From: Pseudomonas putida | GTDB lineage: Bacteria > Pseudomonadota > Gammaproteobacteria > Pseudomonadales > Pseudomonadaceae | Assembly (NCBI RefSeq): GCF_028682175.1 | Contig: NZ_JANHKS010000056.1 | Coordinates: 1-32,281, forward strand | DNA: 32,281 nucleotides | Direction of reading: 5' to 3' | Shown here: one piece after another, positions 1-8,445 of the stretch | Layout: every line of letters starts with the position of its first letter | Position numbering within the stretch: position 1 is the first letter of the stretch | Notes under the pieces: model-generated | Told to the model about the DNA's origin: nothing | What the model saw: the letters and a program-made list of their open reading frames with translations, nothing else | Database searches by the model: none | Program-made: the position numbers and the translations under genes

Positions 1-38
1 CTACGGGTTTGCGAGGTTCTGTGGGTTGCGCCAACCAT

Positions 39-66
39 GTAGGAGCGCGCTTGCCCGCGACGGCGT
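39..66. repeat. REP-like element downstream of pnp
   Basis: A GTAGGAGCGCGCTTGCCCGC core followed by GACGGCG has the form of the short extragenic palindromes common in Pseudomonas (GTAGGAG, G/C-rich arm, CTTGC centre). It lies beyond the pnp terminator, near the left edge. It belongs to a different subfamily from the copies at 28118-28206 and 32242-32268. No protein-coding signal is evident in 1-98. Confidence 0.55.
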
Positions 67-98
67 CTTCGAGATCGTCCGAGGTCGTATTTCGGGGC

Positions 99-127
99 AA
101 AAAAAAGGGCCCCGAAGGGCCCTTTTT
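99..127 (-). terminator. Rho-independent terminator of the rpsO-pnp transcript
   Basis: On the minus strand a perfect GGGCCC stem (arms 107-112 and 117-122) closes on a TTCG tetraloop and is flanked by a run of A before it and eight T after it. It starts 23 bases past the pnp stop codon. The A/T flanks extend the stem, so it is a strong terminator and could also stop transcription arriving from the left. Confidence 0.93.
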
Positions 128-149
128 CCACAGCGTTGGTGCGGTGCGA

Positions 150-2255
150 TTAAACGCCCGACGCCTTGGCTGCGGCGACGTCTTTGATCGACAGCTTGAT
201 ACGTCCGCGGTTGTCCACGTCCAGTACCAGGACTTCAACTTCCTGACCTTCCTTGAGGATGTCGGTCACTTTCTCGACGCGAGCATCGCTCAGCATGGAG
301 ATGTGGACCAGACCGTCCTTGCCAGGCAGGATGTTGACGAATGCGCCGAAGTCGACGATGCGCTCAACCTTACCAACGTAGATCTTGCCGATCTCGGCTT
401 CAGCGGTGATGCCCAGAACGCGCTGACGTGCTGCTTCAGCCGCTTCCTTGGTTTCGCCGAAGATCTTGATCGAGCCGTCGTCTTCGATGTCGATCGAAGC
501 CTTGGTTTCTTCACAGATCGCACGGATGGTCGCGCCGCCTTTACCGATGACGTCACGGATCTTGTCGGTGTCGATCTTCATCGCGATCATGGTCGGAGCG
601 TTTTCCGACAGCTCGGTGCGCGACTGACCAATGATGTTGTTCATCTGACCGAGGATGTTCAGGCGAGCTTCCAGGGCCTGGCCCAGGGCGATCTCCATGA
701 TTTCTTCGGTGATGCCCTTGATCTTGATGTCCATCTGCAGCGCGGTAACACCGTTGGCGGTACCGGCCACTTTGAAGTCCATGTCGCCGAGGTGGTCTTC
801 GTCACCCAGGATGTCGGTCAGGACTGCGAATTTCTCGCCTTCCTTGACCAGGCCCATGGCGATACCGGCAACCGGGGCTTTCATCGGGACGCCAGCGTCC
901 ATCAGAGCCAGCGAAGCGCCGCAGACCGAAGCCATGGAGCTCGAACCGTTGGATTCGGTGATTTCCGATACCACGCGGATGGTGTACGGGAACGCGTCAG
1001 CGGCAGGCAGCATGGCCTGGACCGAACGACGGGCCAGACGGCCGTGACCGATTTCACGACGACCGGCGCCGCCCATGCGACCACACTCGCCCACCGAGAA
1101 CGGAGGGAAGTTGTAGTGCAGCATGAAGGGGTCTTTCTTCTCGCCTTCGAGGGTGTCGAGCAGCTGCGCGTCACGGGCAGTACCCAGAGTGGCAACGACC
1201 AGCGCCTGAGTTTCGCCACGGGTGAACAGTGCCGAACCGTGAGTCTTTGGCAGAACGCCGACTTCGATGTTCAGCGGACGTACGGTGCGGGTGTCGCGGC
1301 CGTCGATACGTGGCTTGCCATCAACGATGTTCTGGCGAACGGTGCGGTATTCGATTTCACCGAAAGCGGCTTTGACTTCGGAAGCCGACGGGCTGCCTTC
1401 TTCAACGGCCAGCTTGGCAACGACCTGATCCTTCAGCTCGCCCAGGCGAGCGTAACGGTCGGCCTTGACGGTGATGGTGTAGGCCTCGGAGATCGCAGCG
1501 CCGAACTCGGAGCGGATAGCGCCCAGCAGTTCGGTGGCTTCGGCCTGAGGAGCCCAGGTCCAGGTTGGCTTGGCAGCTTCGGCGGCCAGCTCTTTGACGG
1601 CCTTGATGACCGACTGGAATTCGTCGTGGGCGAACAGCACGGCGCCCAGCATCTGGTCTTCGGTCAGCTCTTTGGCTTCGGATTCAACCATCAGTACCGC
1701 TTCTTCGGTACCGGCAACGACCATGTCCAGGCTCGATGCTTTCAGTTGCTCGTAAGTCGGGTTCAGCAGGTAGCCGGTGCTTTCGTGGAAGGCAACGCGG
1801 GCAGCGCCGATCGGGCCGTCGAAAGGAATGCCGGAGATGGCCAGGGCAGCCGAGGTACCGATCATCGCAGCGATGTCCGGATCGGTTTTCTTGCTGGTGG
1901 AAACGACGGTGCAGACAACCTGCACTTCGTTCATGAAGCCTTCAGGAAACAGCGGGCGGATCGGACGGTCGATCAGACGCGAAGTCAGTGTTTCCTTCTC
2001 GGAAGGACGGCCTTCACGCTTGAAGAAGCCGCCAGGGATCTTGCCGGCAGCGTAGGTTTTTTCTTGGTAGTGAACGGACAGCGGGAAGAAGCCTTTGCCA
2101 GCGTCAGCCTGTTTGGCGCCGACCACGGTCACGAGTACGGTGACGTCGTCGTCAACGGTGACCAATACTGCACCAGAAGCCTGACGGGCGATGCGGCCTG
2201 TCTCCAGGGTTACGGTCGATTGACCGAATTGAAACTTCTTGATTACCGGGTTCAC
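150..2255 (-). CDS. pnp: Polyribonucleotide nucleotidyltransferase (PNPase)
   Basis: PNPase degrades RNA 3' to 5' using phosphate, releasing nucleoside diphosphates, and is a core part of the RNA degradosome. The 701-residue product has the family length: two RNase PH-like domains, then a KH domain with its GKGG loop at about residues 571-574, and an S1 domain at about 623-691. The catalytic-core segments FMLHYNFPPFSVGECGRMG and GRREIGHGRLARR are present. The start is GTG at 2255, behind the ribosome site AGGTAGGAA; MNPVIKKFQFGQSTV matches the usual Pseudomonas N-terminus. It follows rpsO in the same direction, the conserved proteobacterial order. In E. coli the pnp leader is cut by RNase III and the gene is autoregulated; a candidate leader hairpin is listed separately. 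Confidence 0.98.
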   Translation of the reverse strand: MNPVIKKFQFGQSTVTLETGRIARQASGAVLVTVDDDVTVLVTVVGAKQADAGKGFFPLSVHYQEKTYAAGKIPGGFFKREGRPSEKETLTSRLIDRPIRPLFPEGFMNEVQVVCTVVSTSKKTDPDIAAMIGTSAALAISGIPFDGPIGAARVAFHESTGYLLNPTYEQLKASSLDMVVAGTEEAVLMVESEAKELTEDQMLGAVLFAHDEFQSVIKAVKELAAEAAKPTWTWAPQAEATELLGAIRSEFGAAISEAYTITVKADRYARLGELKDQVVAKLAVEEGSPSASEVKAAFGEIEYRTVRQNIVDGKPRIDGRDTRTVRPLNIEVGVLPKTHGSALFTRGETQALVVATLGTARDAQLLDTLEGEKKDPFMLHYNFPPFSVGECGRMGGAGRREIGHGRLARRSVQAMLPAADAFPYTIRVVSEITESNGSSSMASVCGASLALMDAGVPMKAPVAGIAMGLVKEGEKFAVLTDILGDEDHLGDMDFKVAGTANGVTALQMDIKIKGITEEIMEIALGQALEARLNILGQMNNIIGQSRTELSENAPTMIAMKIDTDKIRDVIGKGGATIRAICEETKASIDIEDDGSIKIFGETKEAAEAARQRVLGITAEAEIGKIYVGKVERIVDFGAFVNILPGKDGLVHISMLSDARVEKVTDILKEGQEVEVLVLDVDNRGRIKLSIKDVAAAKASGV

Positions 2256-2390
2256 GGTTTCCTACCTTCTTTGTGGCTCTTGGGGGAACTGGTTTCTTGC
2301 GAATTCTTGGGCAACGTGGGGAATCGGCCCGACGACTGTCCAGGGGTAAAACGTGTATCCAGATAAAACTTGAGGCTGGGAGCCTGCCAT

Positions 2391-2414
2391 GCGCCGGCGG
2401 AAACCCGCTGACGC
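2391..2414 (-). promoter_or_regulatory. Hairpin in the rpsO-pnp intergenic leader
   Basis: Between rpsO and pnp (2256-2448) the minus strand carries a 10-bp stem with one A-C mismatch and a GTTT loop. There is no U-tract, so it does not look like an intrinsic terminator. Its place in the pnp leader resembles the RNase III-processed stem of E. coli pnp; this is inferred from location only. A smaller AGGCT/AGCCT stem lies beside it at 2372-2384. I could not identify a convincing -35/-10 pair for pnp here. Confidence 0.4.
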
Positions 2415-2448
2415 ACGACAGACAACCAACCTCTAGCGCAATCGCTGA

Positions 2449-2718
2449 TTAGCGACGCAGACCCAGGCGAGCGATCAGAGCGCTGTAACGGCTCACGTCC
2501 TTGCCTTTCAGGTAGTCCAGCAGCTTGCGACGCTGGTTAACCATGCGGATCAGACCACGACGGGAGTGGTGGTCTTTACCGTTGGCCTTGAAGTGACCTT
2601 GCAGTTTGTTGATGTTGTGGGTCAGCAGTGCAACTTGCACTTCTGGCGAACCAGTGTCACCAACAGCTTGCTGGTAGTCAGCAACGATTTGAGCTTTTTC
2701 TTGAACGTCGAGAGCCAT
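2449..2718 (-). CDS. rpsO: 30S ribosomal protein S15
   Basis: S15 binds the central domain of 16S rRNA early in assembly of the 30S platform. The 89-residue product has the exact family length and the conserved S15 signature around HSRRGLIRMVNQRRKLLDYL. The ATG at 2718 follows an AAGGA ribosome site. It sits between truB and pnp, 151 bases after truB and 193 before pnp. That spacing, with a promoter and two perfect hairpins upstream, suggests transcription apart from the infB operon. S15 represses its own translation in E. coli through a structured leader, and the hairpins here are candidates for a similar control. Confidence 0.98.
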   Translation of the reverse strand: MALDVQEKAQIVADYQQAVGDTGSPEVQVALLTHNINKLQGHFKANGKDHHSRRGLIRMVNQRRKLLDYLKGKDVSRYSALIARLGLRR

Positions 2719-2741
2719 GAGGCAATCCTTTTATCAGGAAA

Positions 2742-2785
2742 CTGTTTCAGGGAAACAGCTTCAACAGGCCAGGGACAAATCCCTG
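2742..2785 (-). promoter_or_regulatory. Two perfect hairpins in the rpsO 5' leader (candidate S15 autoregulatory RNA)
   Basis: In the rpsO leader the minus strand holds two perfect stem-loops: CAGGGA-TTTG-TCCCTG (2770-2785) and CTGTTTC-CCT-GAAACAG (2742-2758), 11 bases apart. The second ends 23 bases before the start codon. They lie between the likely promoter and the ribosome site. S15 autoregulation through mRNA structure is established in other bacteria; that this leader does the same is inference. Confidence 0.5.
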
Positions 2786-2789
2786 TATC

Positions 2790-2820
2790 TATAAAAGAGG
2801 AGTGACCATGCCTGTTAACA
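2790..2820 (-). promoter_or_regulatory. Likely sigma-70 promoter of rpsO
   Basis: On the minus strand TTAACA (one mismatch to the -35 consensus) is followed after 18-19 bases by TTATAG/TATAGA. This would start rpsO transcription just before the two leader hairpins. The alignment of the -10 box is not unique, so confidence is moderate. Confidence 0.5.
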
Positions 2821-2869
2821 GCCACCCTCGTACCGCCGTGCCAGGACAACCCCGACCCGACGGGTTCGG

Positions 2870-3787
2870 TCACTCTGACCGAATCAGCCGACGCGGCGCA
2901 ATACGCCCGTCTTCGCTCACTTCACCGATACCGATGAAGCGTCCTTCGTGATCCTGTACCCGTACCATGCCGAATTTCGGCGCATCCGGGACTCTTACCG
3001 GCTGCCCGTGCAACCAGTAGAACGAGCTGTGCTCGGAGAACTGCAGCAAGGGCCAGTCCTGCAAGCCGCTGTCCGATGGCATCAGGAAGCGGTCGACCGC
3101 CTCGTTCCCGCCTTCGGCATGCACCGCTTCAAGCTCTTCCAGCGTTACCGTCTGGGCAAGAGTGAAGGGGCCAGCCTGTGTGCGACGCAGTTCAGCGACA
3201 TACGCACCGCAGCCCAGTTTCTCACCAATATCCTCCACCAGGGTACGAATATAGGTGCCTTTGCTGCAGTCGACGGCCAGTCGCGCAGTCTCGCCTTCGC
3301 TCGCCAATAATTCCAGGCGCGCAATAGTAACAGAACGCGCCTCGCGCTCCACCACTTCCCCTGCGCGAGCCAACTTGTACAACGGCTGGCCATCACGCTT
3401 GAGGGCCGAGTACATCGGCGGTATCTGACTGATTTGCCCACGAAAGTCGGGGAGCACAGCTTCGATATCGGCGCGACCAACGGTCACCGGACGAGTTTGT
3501 AACACTTCGCCTTCGGCGTCTGCCGTGGTGGTGGTCTTGCCCAGTTGCATCAGGGTTTCGTAACCCTTGTCCGAGTCGAGCAGGTACTGGGAGAACTTGG
3601 TCGCCTCGCCGAAGCACAGCGGCAGCACGCCGGTGGCCAGGGGGTCGAGGCTGCCGGTGTGGCCGGCCTTCTCCGCGTTGAGCAACCAGCGAACCTTCTG
3701 CAAGGCGGCGTTGGAGGTGAACCCCAGCGGTTTGTCGAGCAGGATGATGCCACTGACGTTACGGCGAATACGCTTGACCTGAGCCAC
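2870..3787 (-). CDS. truB: tRNA pseudouridine(55) synthase TruB
   Basis: TruB isomerises U55 in the T-loop of elongator tRNAs to pseudouridine. The 305-residue product matches the family. Motif II, GSLDPLATGVLPLCFGEATK, contains the catalytic Asp48, and the KGTYIRTLVEDIG motif and a C-terminal PUA-like domain (about residues 235-305) follow. The start is GTG at 3787; MAQVKRIRRNVSGIILLDKP is the normal N-terminus. It begins 4 bases after rbfA ends, so the two are very probably translationally coupled. Position in the nusA-infB-rbfA-truB-rpsO-pnp series is the classical one. Confidence 0.97.
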   Translation of the reverse strand: MAQVKRIRRNVSGIILLDKPLGFTSNAALQKVRWLLNAEKAGHTGSLDPLATGVLPLCFGEATKFSQYLLDSDKGYETLMQLGKTTTTADAEGEVLQTRPVTVGRADIEAVLPDFRGQISQIPPMYSALKRDGQPLYKLARAGEVVEREARSVTIARLELLASEGETARLAVDCSKGTYIRTLVEDIGEKLGCGAYVAELRRTQAGPFTLAQTVTLEELEAVHAEGGNEAVDRFLMPSDSGLQDWPLLQFSEHSSFYWLHGQPVRVPDAPKFGMVRVQDHEGRFIGIGEVSEDGRIAPRRLIRSE

Positions 3788-3791
3788 GCCG

Positions 3792-4193
3792 TTATTCCTC
3801 CGAACCGTCTTGCCTGGCGGCAGGCTCGTGCTGGCCGTCTTCGGCGACCGCGCGCTCGATCAGCGCAGACAGGTGCGCACCACGGGCAACGCTTTCGTCA
3901 TAGTGGAAATGCAACTGAGGCACGCTGCGCAGCTTCATTTCGCGGGCCAGTTGCATGCGCAGGAAACCTGCGGCGGAGTTCAGCACCTTGATCGACTGAG
4001 CGATTTCTTCGCTGCTGTCCTGACCCATGACGGTGATGAAGATCTTCGCGTGGCCCACGTCACGGCTGACGTCCACTGCGGTGATGGTGACCAGGCCCAC
4101 GCGCGGGTCCTTGATCTCGCGACGGATCAGTTGCGCCAGTTCGCGCTGCATCTGATCGCCGATGCGTTGGGTACGGCTGTATTCTTTTGCCAT
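3792..4193 (-). CDS. rbfA: Ribosome-binding factor A
   Basis: RbfA binds immature 30S subunits near the 5' end of 16S rRNA and is needed for late maturation, especially in the cold. The 133-residue product starts MAKEYSRTQRIGDQMQRELA and includes the KH-like core with KDPRVGLVTITAVDVSRD. A charged C-terminal tail (from about 115) is family-typical. It is separated from infB by 152 bases containing two hairpins, and from truB by only 4. Confidence 0.97.
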   Translation of the reverse strand: MAKEYSRTQRIGDQMQRELAQLIRREIKDPRVGLVTITAVDVSRDVGHAKIFITVMGQDSSEEIAQSIKVLNSAAGFLRMQLAREMKLRSVPQLHFHYDESVARGAHLSALIERAVAEDGQHEPAARQDGSEE

Positions 4194-4213
4194 GTCTTGT
4201 TACCTGTTACCGG

Positions 4214-4278
4214 ACGGCGAAAGCCGTACAGTCTGAAAGCGGCAAACGCCCGGCCTGGCAGAAGCCGGACCGGGCGTT
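4214..4278 (-). other. Two stem-loops between infB and rbfA
   Basis: The minus-strand spacer after infB contains a long near-perfect stem (arms 4245-4259 and 4264-4278, one C-A mismatch and one G-U pair, loop TTCT), then a small ACGGC-TTTC-GCCGT hairpin at 4214-4227. Neither has a proper U-tract. They may act as RNA-processing or stability elements that set the infB to rbfA ratio; that role is inferred. Confidence 0.5.
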
Positions 4279-4345
4279 GCGTTGAGAGTCCATGGCGGCG
4301 GCGCACTTGCGTACGACTGCTGCCATGGCTCCTGAAGCTTGCGAG

Positions 4346-6889
4346 TTAGAGGCTGCGAGCAACCTGGACCTTCTCGAAGACTTCGATCTTGTCGCCGACC
4401 TTGACGTCGTTGTAGCTCTTGACGCCGATACCGCATTCCATGCCGTTACGCACTTCGGAAGCGTCATCCTTGAAGCGGCGCAGGGATTCCAGCTCGCCTT
4501 CGAAGATAACGATGTCTTCACGCAGTACGCGGATCGGACGGTTACGGTAAACGGTACCTTCGACAACCATGCAACCTGCGATCGCGCCGAATTTCGGCGA
4601 GCGGAACACGTCGCGGACTTCGGCGATACCCAGGATGTTCTCCCGGACGTCGCTGCCAAGCATGCCGGTGAGGGCCTTCTTGACGTCTTCGATGATGTCG
4701 TAGATGACGTTGTAGTAACGCATGTCCAGGCCTTCCTGCTCGACGATCTTGCGAGCGCCAGCATCGGCACGCACGTTGAAGCCGAACAGTACAGCGTTGG
4801 AAGCCAGCGCCAGGTTGGCGTCGCTTTCGGTGATACCACCGACGCCGCCGCCCACTACACGCACTTGTACTTCGTCGTTGCCCAGGCCATTCAAAGCGCC
4901 TTGCAGGGCTTCCAGAGAACCACGGACGTCGGATTTGAGGACGATGTTGAGCGTCTTCTTCTCTTCCTGACCCATGTTCTCGAAGATGTTTTCCAGCTTG
5001 CCGGCGTGAGCACGGGCCAGCTTGACTTCGCGGAACTTGCCTTGACGGAACAGAGCCACTTCACGGGCTTTCTTCTCGTCGGCAACCACGCTCATCTCGT
5101 CGCCAGCATCTGGCGTACCGTCCAGGCCGAGGATCTCGACCGGAATGGCTGGACCTGCTTCCTTGATCGGCTTGCCGTTCTCGTCGAGCATGGCGCGAAC
5201 GCGGCCATAGTTCGAACCGACCAGGACCATGTCGCCCTGACGCAGGGTACCGTCCTGAACCAGCACGGTAGCCACCGGGCCACGGCCCTTGTCCAGGCGG
5301 GACTCGACCACGACACCACGGCCAGGAGCCGATGGAGTGGCGGTCAGTTCCAGAACCTCGGCCTGCAGCAATACGGCTTCAAGCAGTTCGTCGACACCGG
5401 TACCCATCTTCGCGGAGACCGGGACGAATGGAGTGTCGCCACCCCACTCTTCGGACGTTACGCCGTGAACCGACAGTTCGCTGCGGATACGGTCCAGGTC
5501 AGCGCCCGGCTTGTCGATCTTGTTCACTGCAACTACCAGCGGAACACCGGCAGCAACAGCGTGCTGAACGGCTTCGATGGTTTGCGGCATCACGCCGTCG
5601 TCAGCTGCAACAACCAGGATCACGATGTCGGTGGCCTTGGCACCACGGGCACGCATTGCGGTAAACGCGGCGTGACCCGGGGTGTCGAGGAACGTCACCA
5701 TGCCGCGATCGGTTTCAACGTGGTAAGCACCGATGTGCTGGGTGATGCCACCGGCTTCGCCAGCAGCTACCTTGGCACGACGGATGTAGTCCAGCAGCGA
5801 GGTCTTACCGTGGTCAACGTGGCCCATTACGGTCACGACCGGCGCACGGCCAACAGCTTCGCCTTCGAACTTCAGGGACTCGGCCAGGGAATCTTCCAGG
5901 GCGGTGTCGCTGACCAGGGTCACTTTGTGGCCCAGTTCTTCGGCGACCAGCTGGGCAGTTTCCTGATCCAGTACCTGGTTGATGGTGGCTGGAGTGCCCA
6001 GCTTGAACATGAACTTGATGATCTCGGCAGCCTTGACCGACATCTGTTGAGCGAGGTCGCCCACAGTGATGGTCTCGCCGATCTTCACTTCACGAATCAC
6101 AGGACCGGTAGGGTTCTGGAAGCCGTGAGCGTTGCGTTTCTTCAGCTTGGCCTTGCCACGACCGCCGCGACGGAAGCCATCGCTTTCTTCGTCGGTGGTA
6201 CGTGGAGCGACGCGCACAGCCGGAGCCTTTTCCTTGACGGTGGCACGGTGCGGCGCGTTCTTGCGCTCGCCGTCGCCATTGCCGCCACCGCGACGATTGC
6301 TATCGTCGGCACGTGGCTTGTCAGGGCGACGAGGCTCGTCACGCTTGCGGGCATCGGCCGCCGGAGCAGGCGCTGCAACAGGTGCTTGCTGAGCAGGCTC
6401 GGCGACAGCGCGCGGAGCCGGTTCAGGTTCTGCAGCAGCAACCGATGCAGCCGCTTCAGGAGCAGGCGCAGGCGCAGGCTGACGGCGCGCTTCTTCTTCG
6501 GCGCGCAGACGTGCTTCTTCCTCGGCCTTCTGACGGGCGGCATTTTCTACCGCACGACGCTCGTCCTGCTCGCGTTTGCGCTCGGCTTCGATTTCTTCCG
6601 GGCTGCGCTGTACGAAAACTTTCTTCTTGCGTACTTCAACGCTGATGCTCTTGCTGCCAGCAACGCGCAATGTACTGGTGGTCTTGCGCTGCAAGGTAAT
6701 CTTGCGCGGCTCTTCCACTTTAGCCTTGTGACTGCTCTTCAAGTGCGTCAACAGGGACTGCTTCTCGCTATCGCTCACACCTTCATCGGCGGCGGTGTGC
6801 GGCAGACCTGCCTCACGCATCTGCTGCAACAGGCGCTCAACCGGTGTTTTGACCTCATCGGCCAGTTGTTTCACCGTGACTTGCGTCAT
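4346..6889 (-). CDS. infB: Translation initiation factor IF-2
   Basis: IF2 is the GTPase that brings fMet-tRNA to the 30S subunit and promotes subunit joining. The 847-residue product has the IF2 N-terminal fold (1-50), a long linker of about 100-250 rich in Ala, Pro, Glu and Arg, then the G domain: G1 GHVDHGKT at 356-363, DTPGH at 402-406, NKID at 456-459. Domains II, III and the fMet-tRNA-binding C2 domain follow. Start ATG at 6889 with GGAGAG upstream. It lies 27 bases after nusA. The initiator tRNA gene at the head of this cluster encodes IF2's own ligand. Confidence 0.98.
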   Translation of the reverse strand: MTQVTVKQLADEVKTPVERLLQQMREAGLPHTAADEGVSDSEKQSLLTHLKSSHKAKVEEPRKITLQRKTTSTLRVAGSKSISVEVRKKKVFVQRSPEEIEAERKREQDERRAVENAARQKAEEEARLRAEEEARRQPAPAPAPEAAASVAAAEPEPAPRAVAEPAQQAPVAAPAPAADARKRDEPRRPDKPRADDSNRRGGGNGDGERKNAPHRATVKEKAPAVRVAPRTTDEESDGFRRGGRGKAKLKKRNAHGFQNPTGPVIREVKIGETITVGDLAQQMSVKAAEIIKFMFKLGTPATINQVLDQETAQLVAEELGHKVTLVSDTALEDSLAESLKFEGEAVGRAPVVTVMGHVDHGKTSLLDYIRRAKVAAGEAGGITQHIGAYHVETDRGMVTFLDTPGHAAFTAMRARGAKATDIVILVVAADDGVMPQTIEAVQHAVAAGVPLVVAVNKIDKPGADLDRIRSELSVHGVTSEEWGGDTPFVPVSAKMGTGVDELLEAVLLQAEVLELTATPSAPGRGVVVESRLDKGRGPVATVLVQDGTLRQGDMVLVGSNYGRVRAMLDENGKPIKEAGPAIPVEILGLDGTPDAGDEMSVVADEKKAREVALFRQGKFREVKLARAHAGKLENIFENMGQEEKKTLNIVLKSDVRGSLEALQGALNGLGNDEVQVRVVGGGVGGITESDANLALASNAVLFGFNVRADAGARKIVEQEGLDMRYYNVIYDIIEDVKKALTGMLGSDVRENILGIAEVRDVFRSPKFGAIAGCMVVEGTVYRNRPIRVLREDIVIFEGELESLRRFKDDASEVRNGMECGIGVKSYNDVKVGDKIEVFEKVQVARSL

Positions 6890-6916
6890 GCACTTCTCTC
6901 CTCAGGCCGCGCCTAA

Positions 6917-8398
6917 TTACTCGAACCAGTGGGCTCGGGCGGCCATGATCAACTTGCCGGCACGATCATCGTCAATGCCGTCGATGTCGAGCAGATCGTC
7001 AATAGACTGCTCGGCCAGGTCTTCGCGGGTAATAACGCCGCGCACCGCCAGTTCCATCGCCAGATCCTTGTCCATACCCTCAAGCGAGAGCAGGTCTTCG
7101 GCCGGATGGGCGTCTGCCAGCTTTTCCTCTGTAGCGATGGCTTTGGTCAACAGGCGATCCTTGGCACGAGCGCGGAGCTCGTTGACGATGTCTTCGTCAA
7201 AGCCGTCGATGTTGAGCATCTCTTCCAACGGTACGTAGGCAATCTCTTCCAGGCTGGTGAAGCCTTCGTCTACCAGCACCTGAGCCAGCTCTTCGTCGAC
7301 TTCCAGCTCGTCGATGAAGTTGCGCAGGATGTCACCGGTTTCCGCTTGCTGCTTGGCCTGGATGTCCGACTCAGTCATCACGTTCAGGGTCCAGCCAGTC
7401 AACTGACTTGCCAGGCGAACGTTCTGACCGCCGCGACCAATCGCCTGGGCCAGGTTGTCTGCACCTACCGCGATGTCCATGGCGTGAGCGTCTTCATCGA
7501 CGATGATCGCTGCGACTTCCGCAGGCGACATGGCGTTGATGACGAACTGCGCCGGGTTGTCATCCCACAGCACGATATCCACACGTTCGCCGCCCAACTC
7601 GCCGGAGACTGCCTGGACGCGCGAACCGCGCATACCGATGCAGGCACCCTGAGGGTCGATGCGCTTGTCCTTGGAGCGAACTGCAATCTTTGCACGCGAA
7701 CCAGGATCACGAGAGGCTGCCATCACCTCGATGAGACCTTCAGCAATTTCCGGAACTTCAATCCGGAACAGCTCGATCAGCATCTCAGGCGCAGTACGCG
7801 ACAGGATCAGCTGAGGACCGCGGTTTTCGGTGCGGATTTCTTTGAGCAGTGCTCGAACGCGGACACCGACGCGGAAAGTCTCCCGCGAAATGATGTCTTC
7901 ACGCGCCAGCAGCGCCTCGGCATTGTTACCCAGGTCCACGATGACATTGTCACGCGTCACTTTCTTAACAGTACCGGAAATGATTTCGCCCAGACGCTCA
8001 CGATAAGCATCGACGACTTGAGCACGCTCGGCTTCGCGAACTTTCTGCACAATGACTTGCTTGGCAGTCTGGGCAGCGATACGACCGAACTCGATGGACT
8101 CGATCTTCTCTTCCACGACGTCGCCAACAACGGCGCCCGGATGAGTCTGGGCTACCTTGCTCGGCCAGGTTTCGATGGCAGGATCGTCAAGATCGTCTTC
8201 TTCGACGACCGTCCAGCGACGGAAAGTCTCATAGGCACCGGTGTGGCGGTTGATTTCCACACGCAGGTCAACTTCGTCTTCGAAACGCTTTTTGGTGGCC
8301 GTGGCCAAAGCAATTTCAAGCGCTTCAAAAATTACACCGGCCGGTACGCCTTTTTCATTCGATACCGACTCAACAACCAGCAGTACTTCTTTGCTCAT
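6917..8398 (-). CDS. nusA: Transcription termination/antitermination factor NusA
   Basis: NusA binds RNA polymerase, slows elongation, helps intrinsic hairpins terminate and takes part in rRNA antitermination. The 493-residue product has the N-terminal polymerase-binding domain (1-125), S1 (about 135-200), KH1 with GMRG at 255-258, KH2 with GRGG at 321-324, and two acidic C-terminal repeats (about 364-415 and 439-489), as in gammaproteobacteria. I set the start at the ATG at 8398 (MSKEVLLVVESVSNEKGVP), preceded by AGGCGAGG; an in-frame ATG seven codons upstream gives a non-conserved extension. It follows rimP by 47 bases. NusA autoregulation is known in E. coli and could act on the tandem hairpins upstream of rimP. 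Confidence 0.98.
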   Translation of the reverse strand: MSKEVLLVVESVSNEKGVPAGVIFEALEIALATATKKRFEDEVDLRVEINRHTGAYETFRRWTVVEEDDLDDPAIETWPSKVAQTHPGAVVGDVVEEKIESIEFGRIAAQTAKQVIVQKVREAERAQVVDAYRERLGEIISGTVKKVTRDNVIVDLGNNAEALLAREDIISRETFRVGVRVRALLKEIRTENRGPQLILSRTAPEMLIELFRIEVPEIAEGLIEVMAASRDPGSRAKIAVRSKDKRIDPQGACIGMRGSRVQAVSGELGGERVDIVLWDDNPAQFVINAMSPAEVAAIIVDEDAHAMDIAVGADNLAQAIGRGGQNVRLASQLTGWTLNVMTESDIQAKQQAETGDILRNFIDELEVDEELAQVLVDEGFTSLEEIAYVPLEEMLNIDGFDEDIVNELRARAKDRLLTKAIATEEKLADAHPAEDLLSLEGMDKDLAMELAVRGVITREDLAEQSIDDLLDIDGIDDDRAGKLIMAARAHWFE

Positions 8399-8445
8399 CG
8401 TACGCCTCGCCTTTCGCAAGCCATTGGATCCGCGGGATCCGCGTC

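Noticed and set aside
9..2366. 785-codon plus-strand frame antisense to pnp
   Set aside because: It begins in the REP/terminator region and mirrors the pnp coding frame; no ribosome site or domain supports it.
4292..6916. 874-codon plus-strand frame antisense to infB
   Set aside because: Shadow of IF2; the repetitive Arg/Ser/Phe-rich stretch is just the complement of the IF2 linker.
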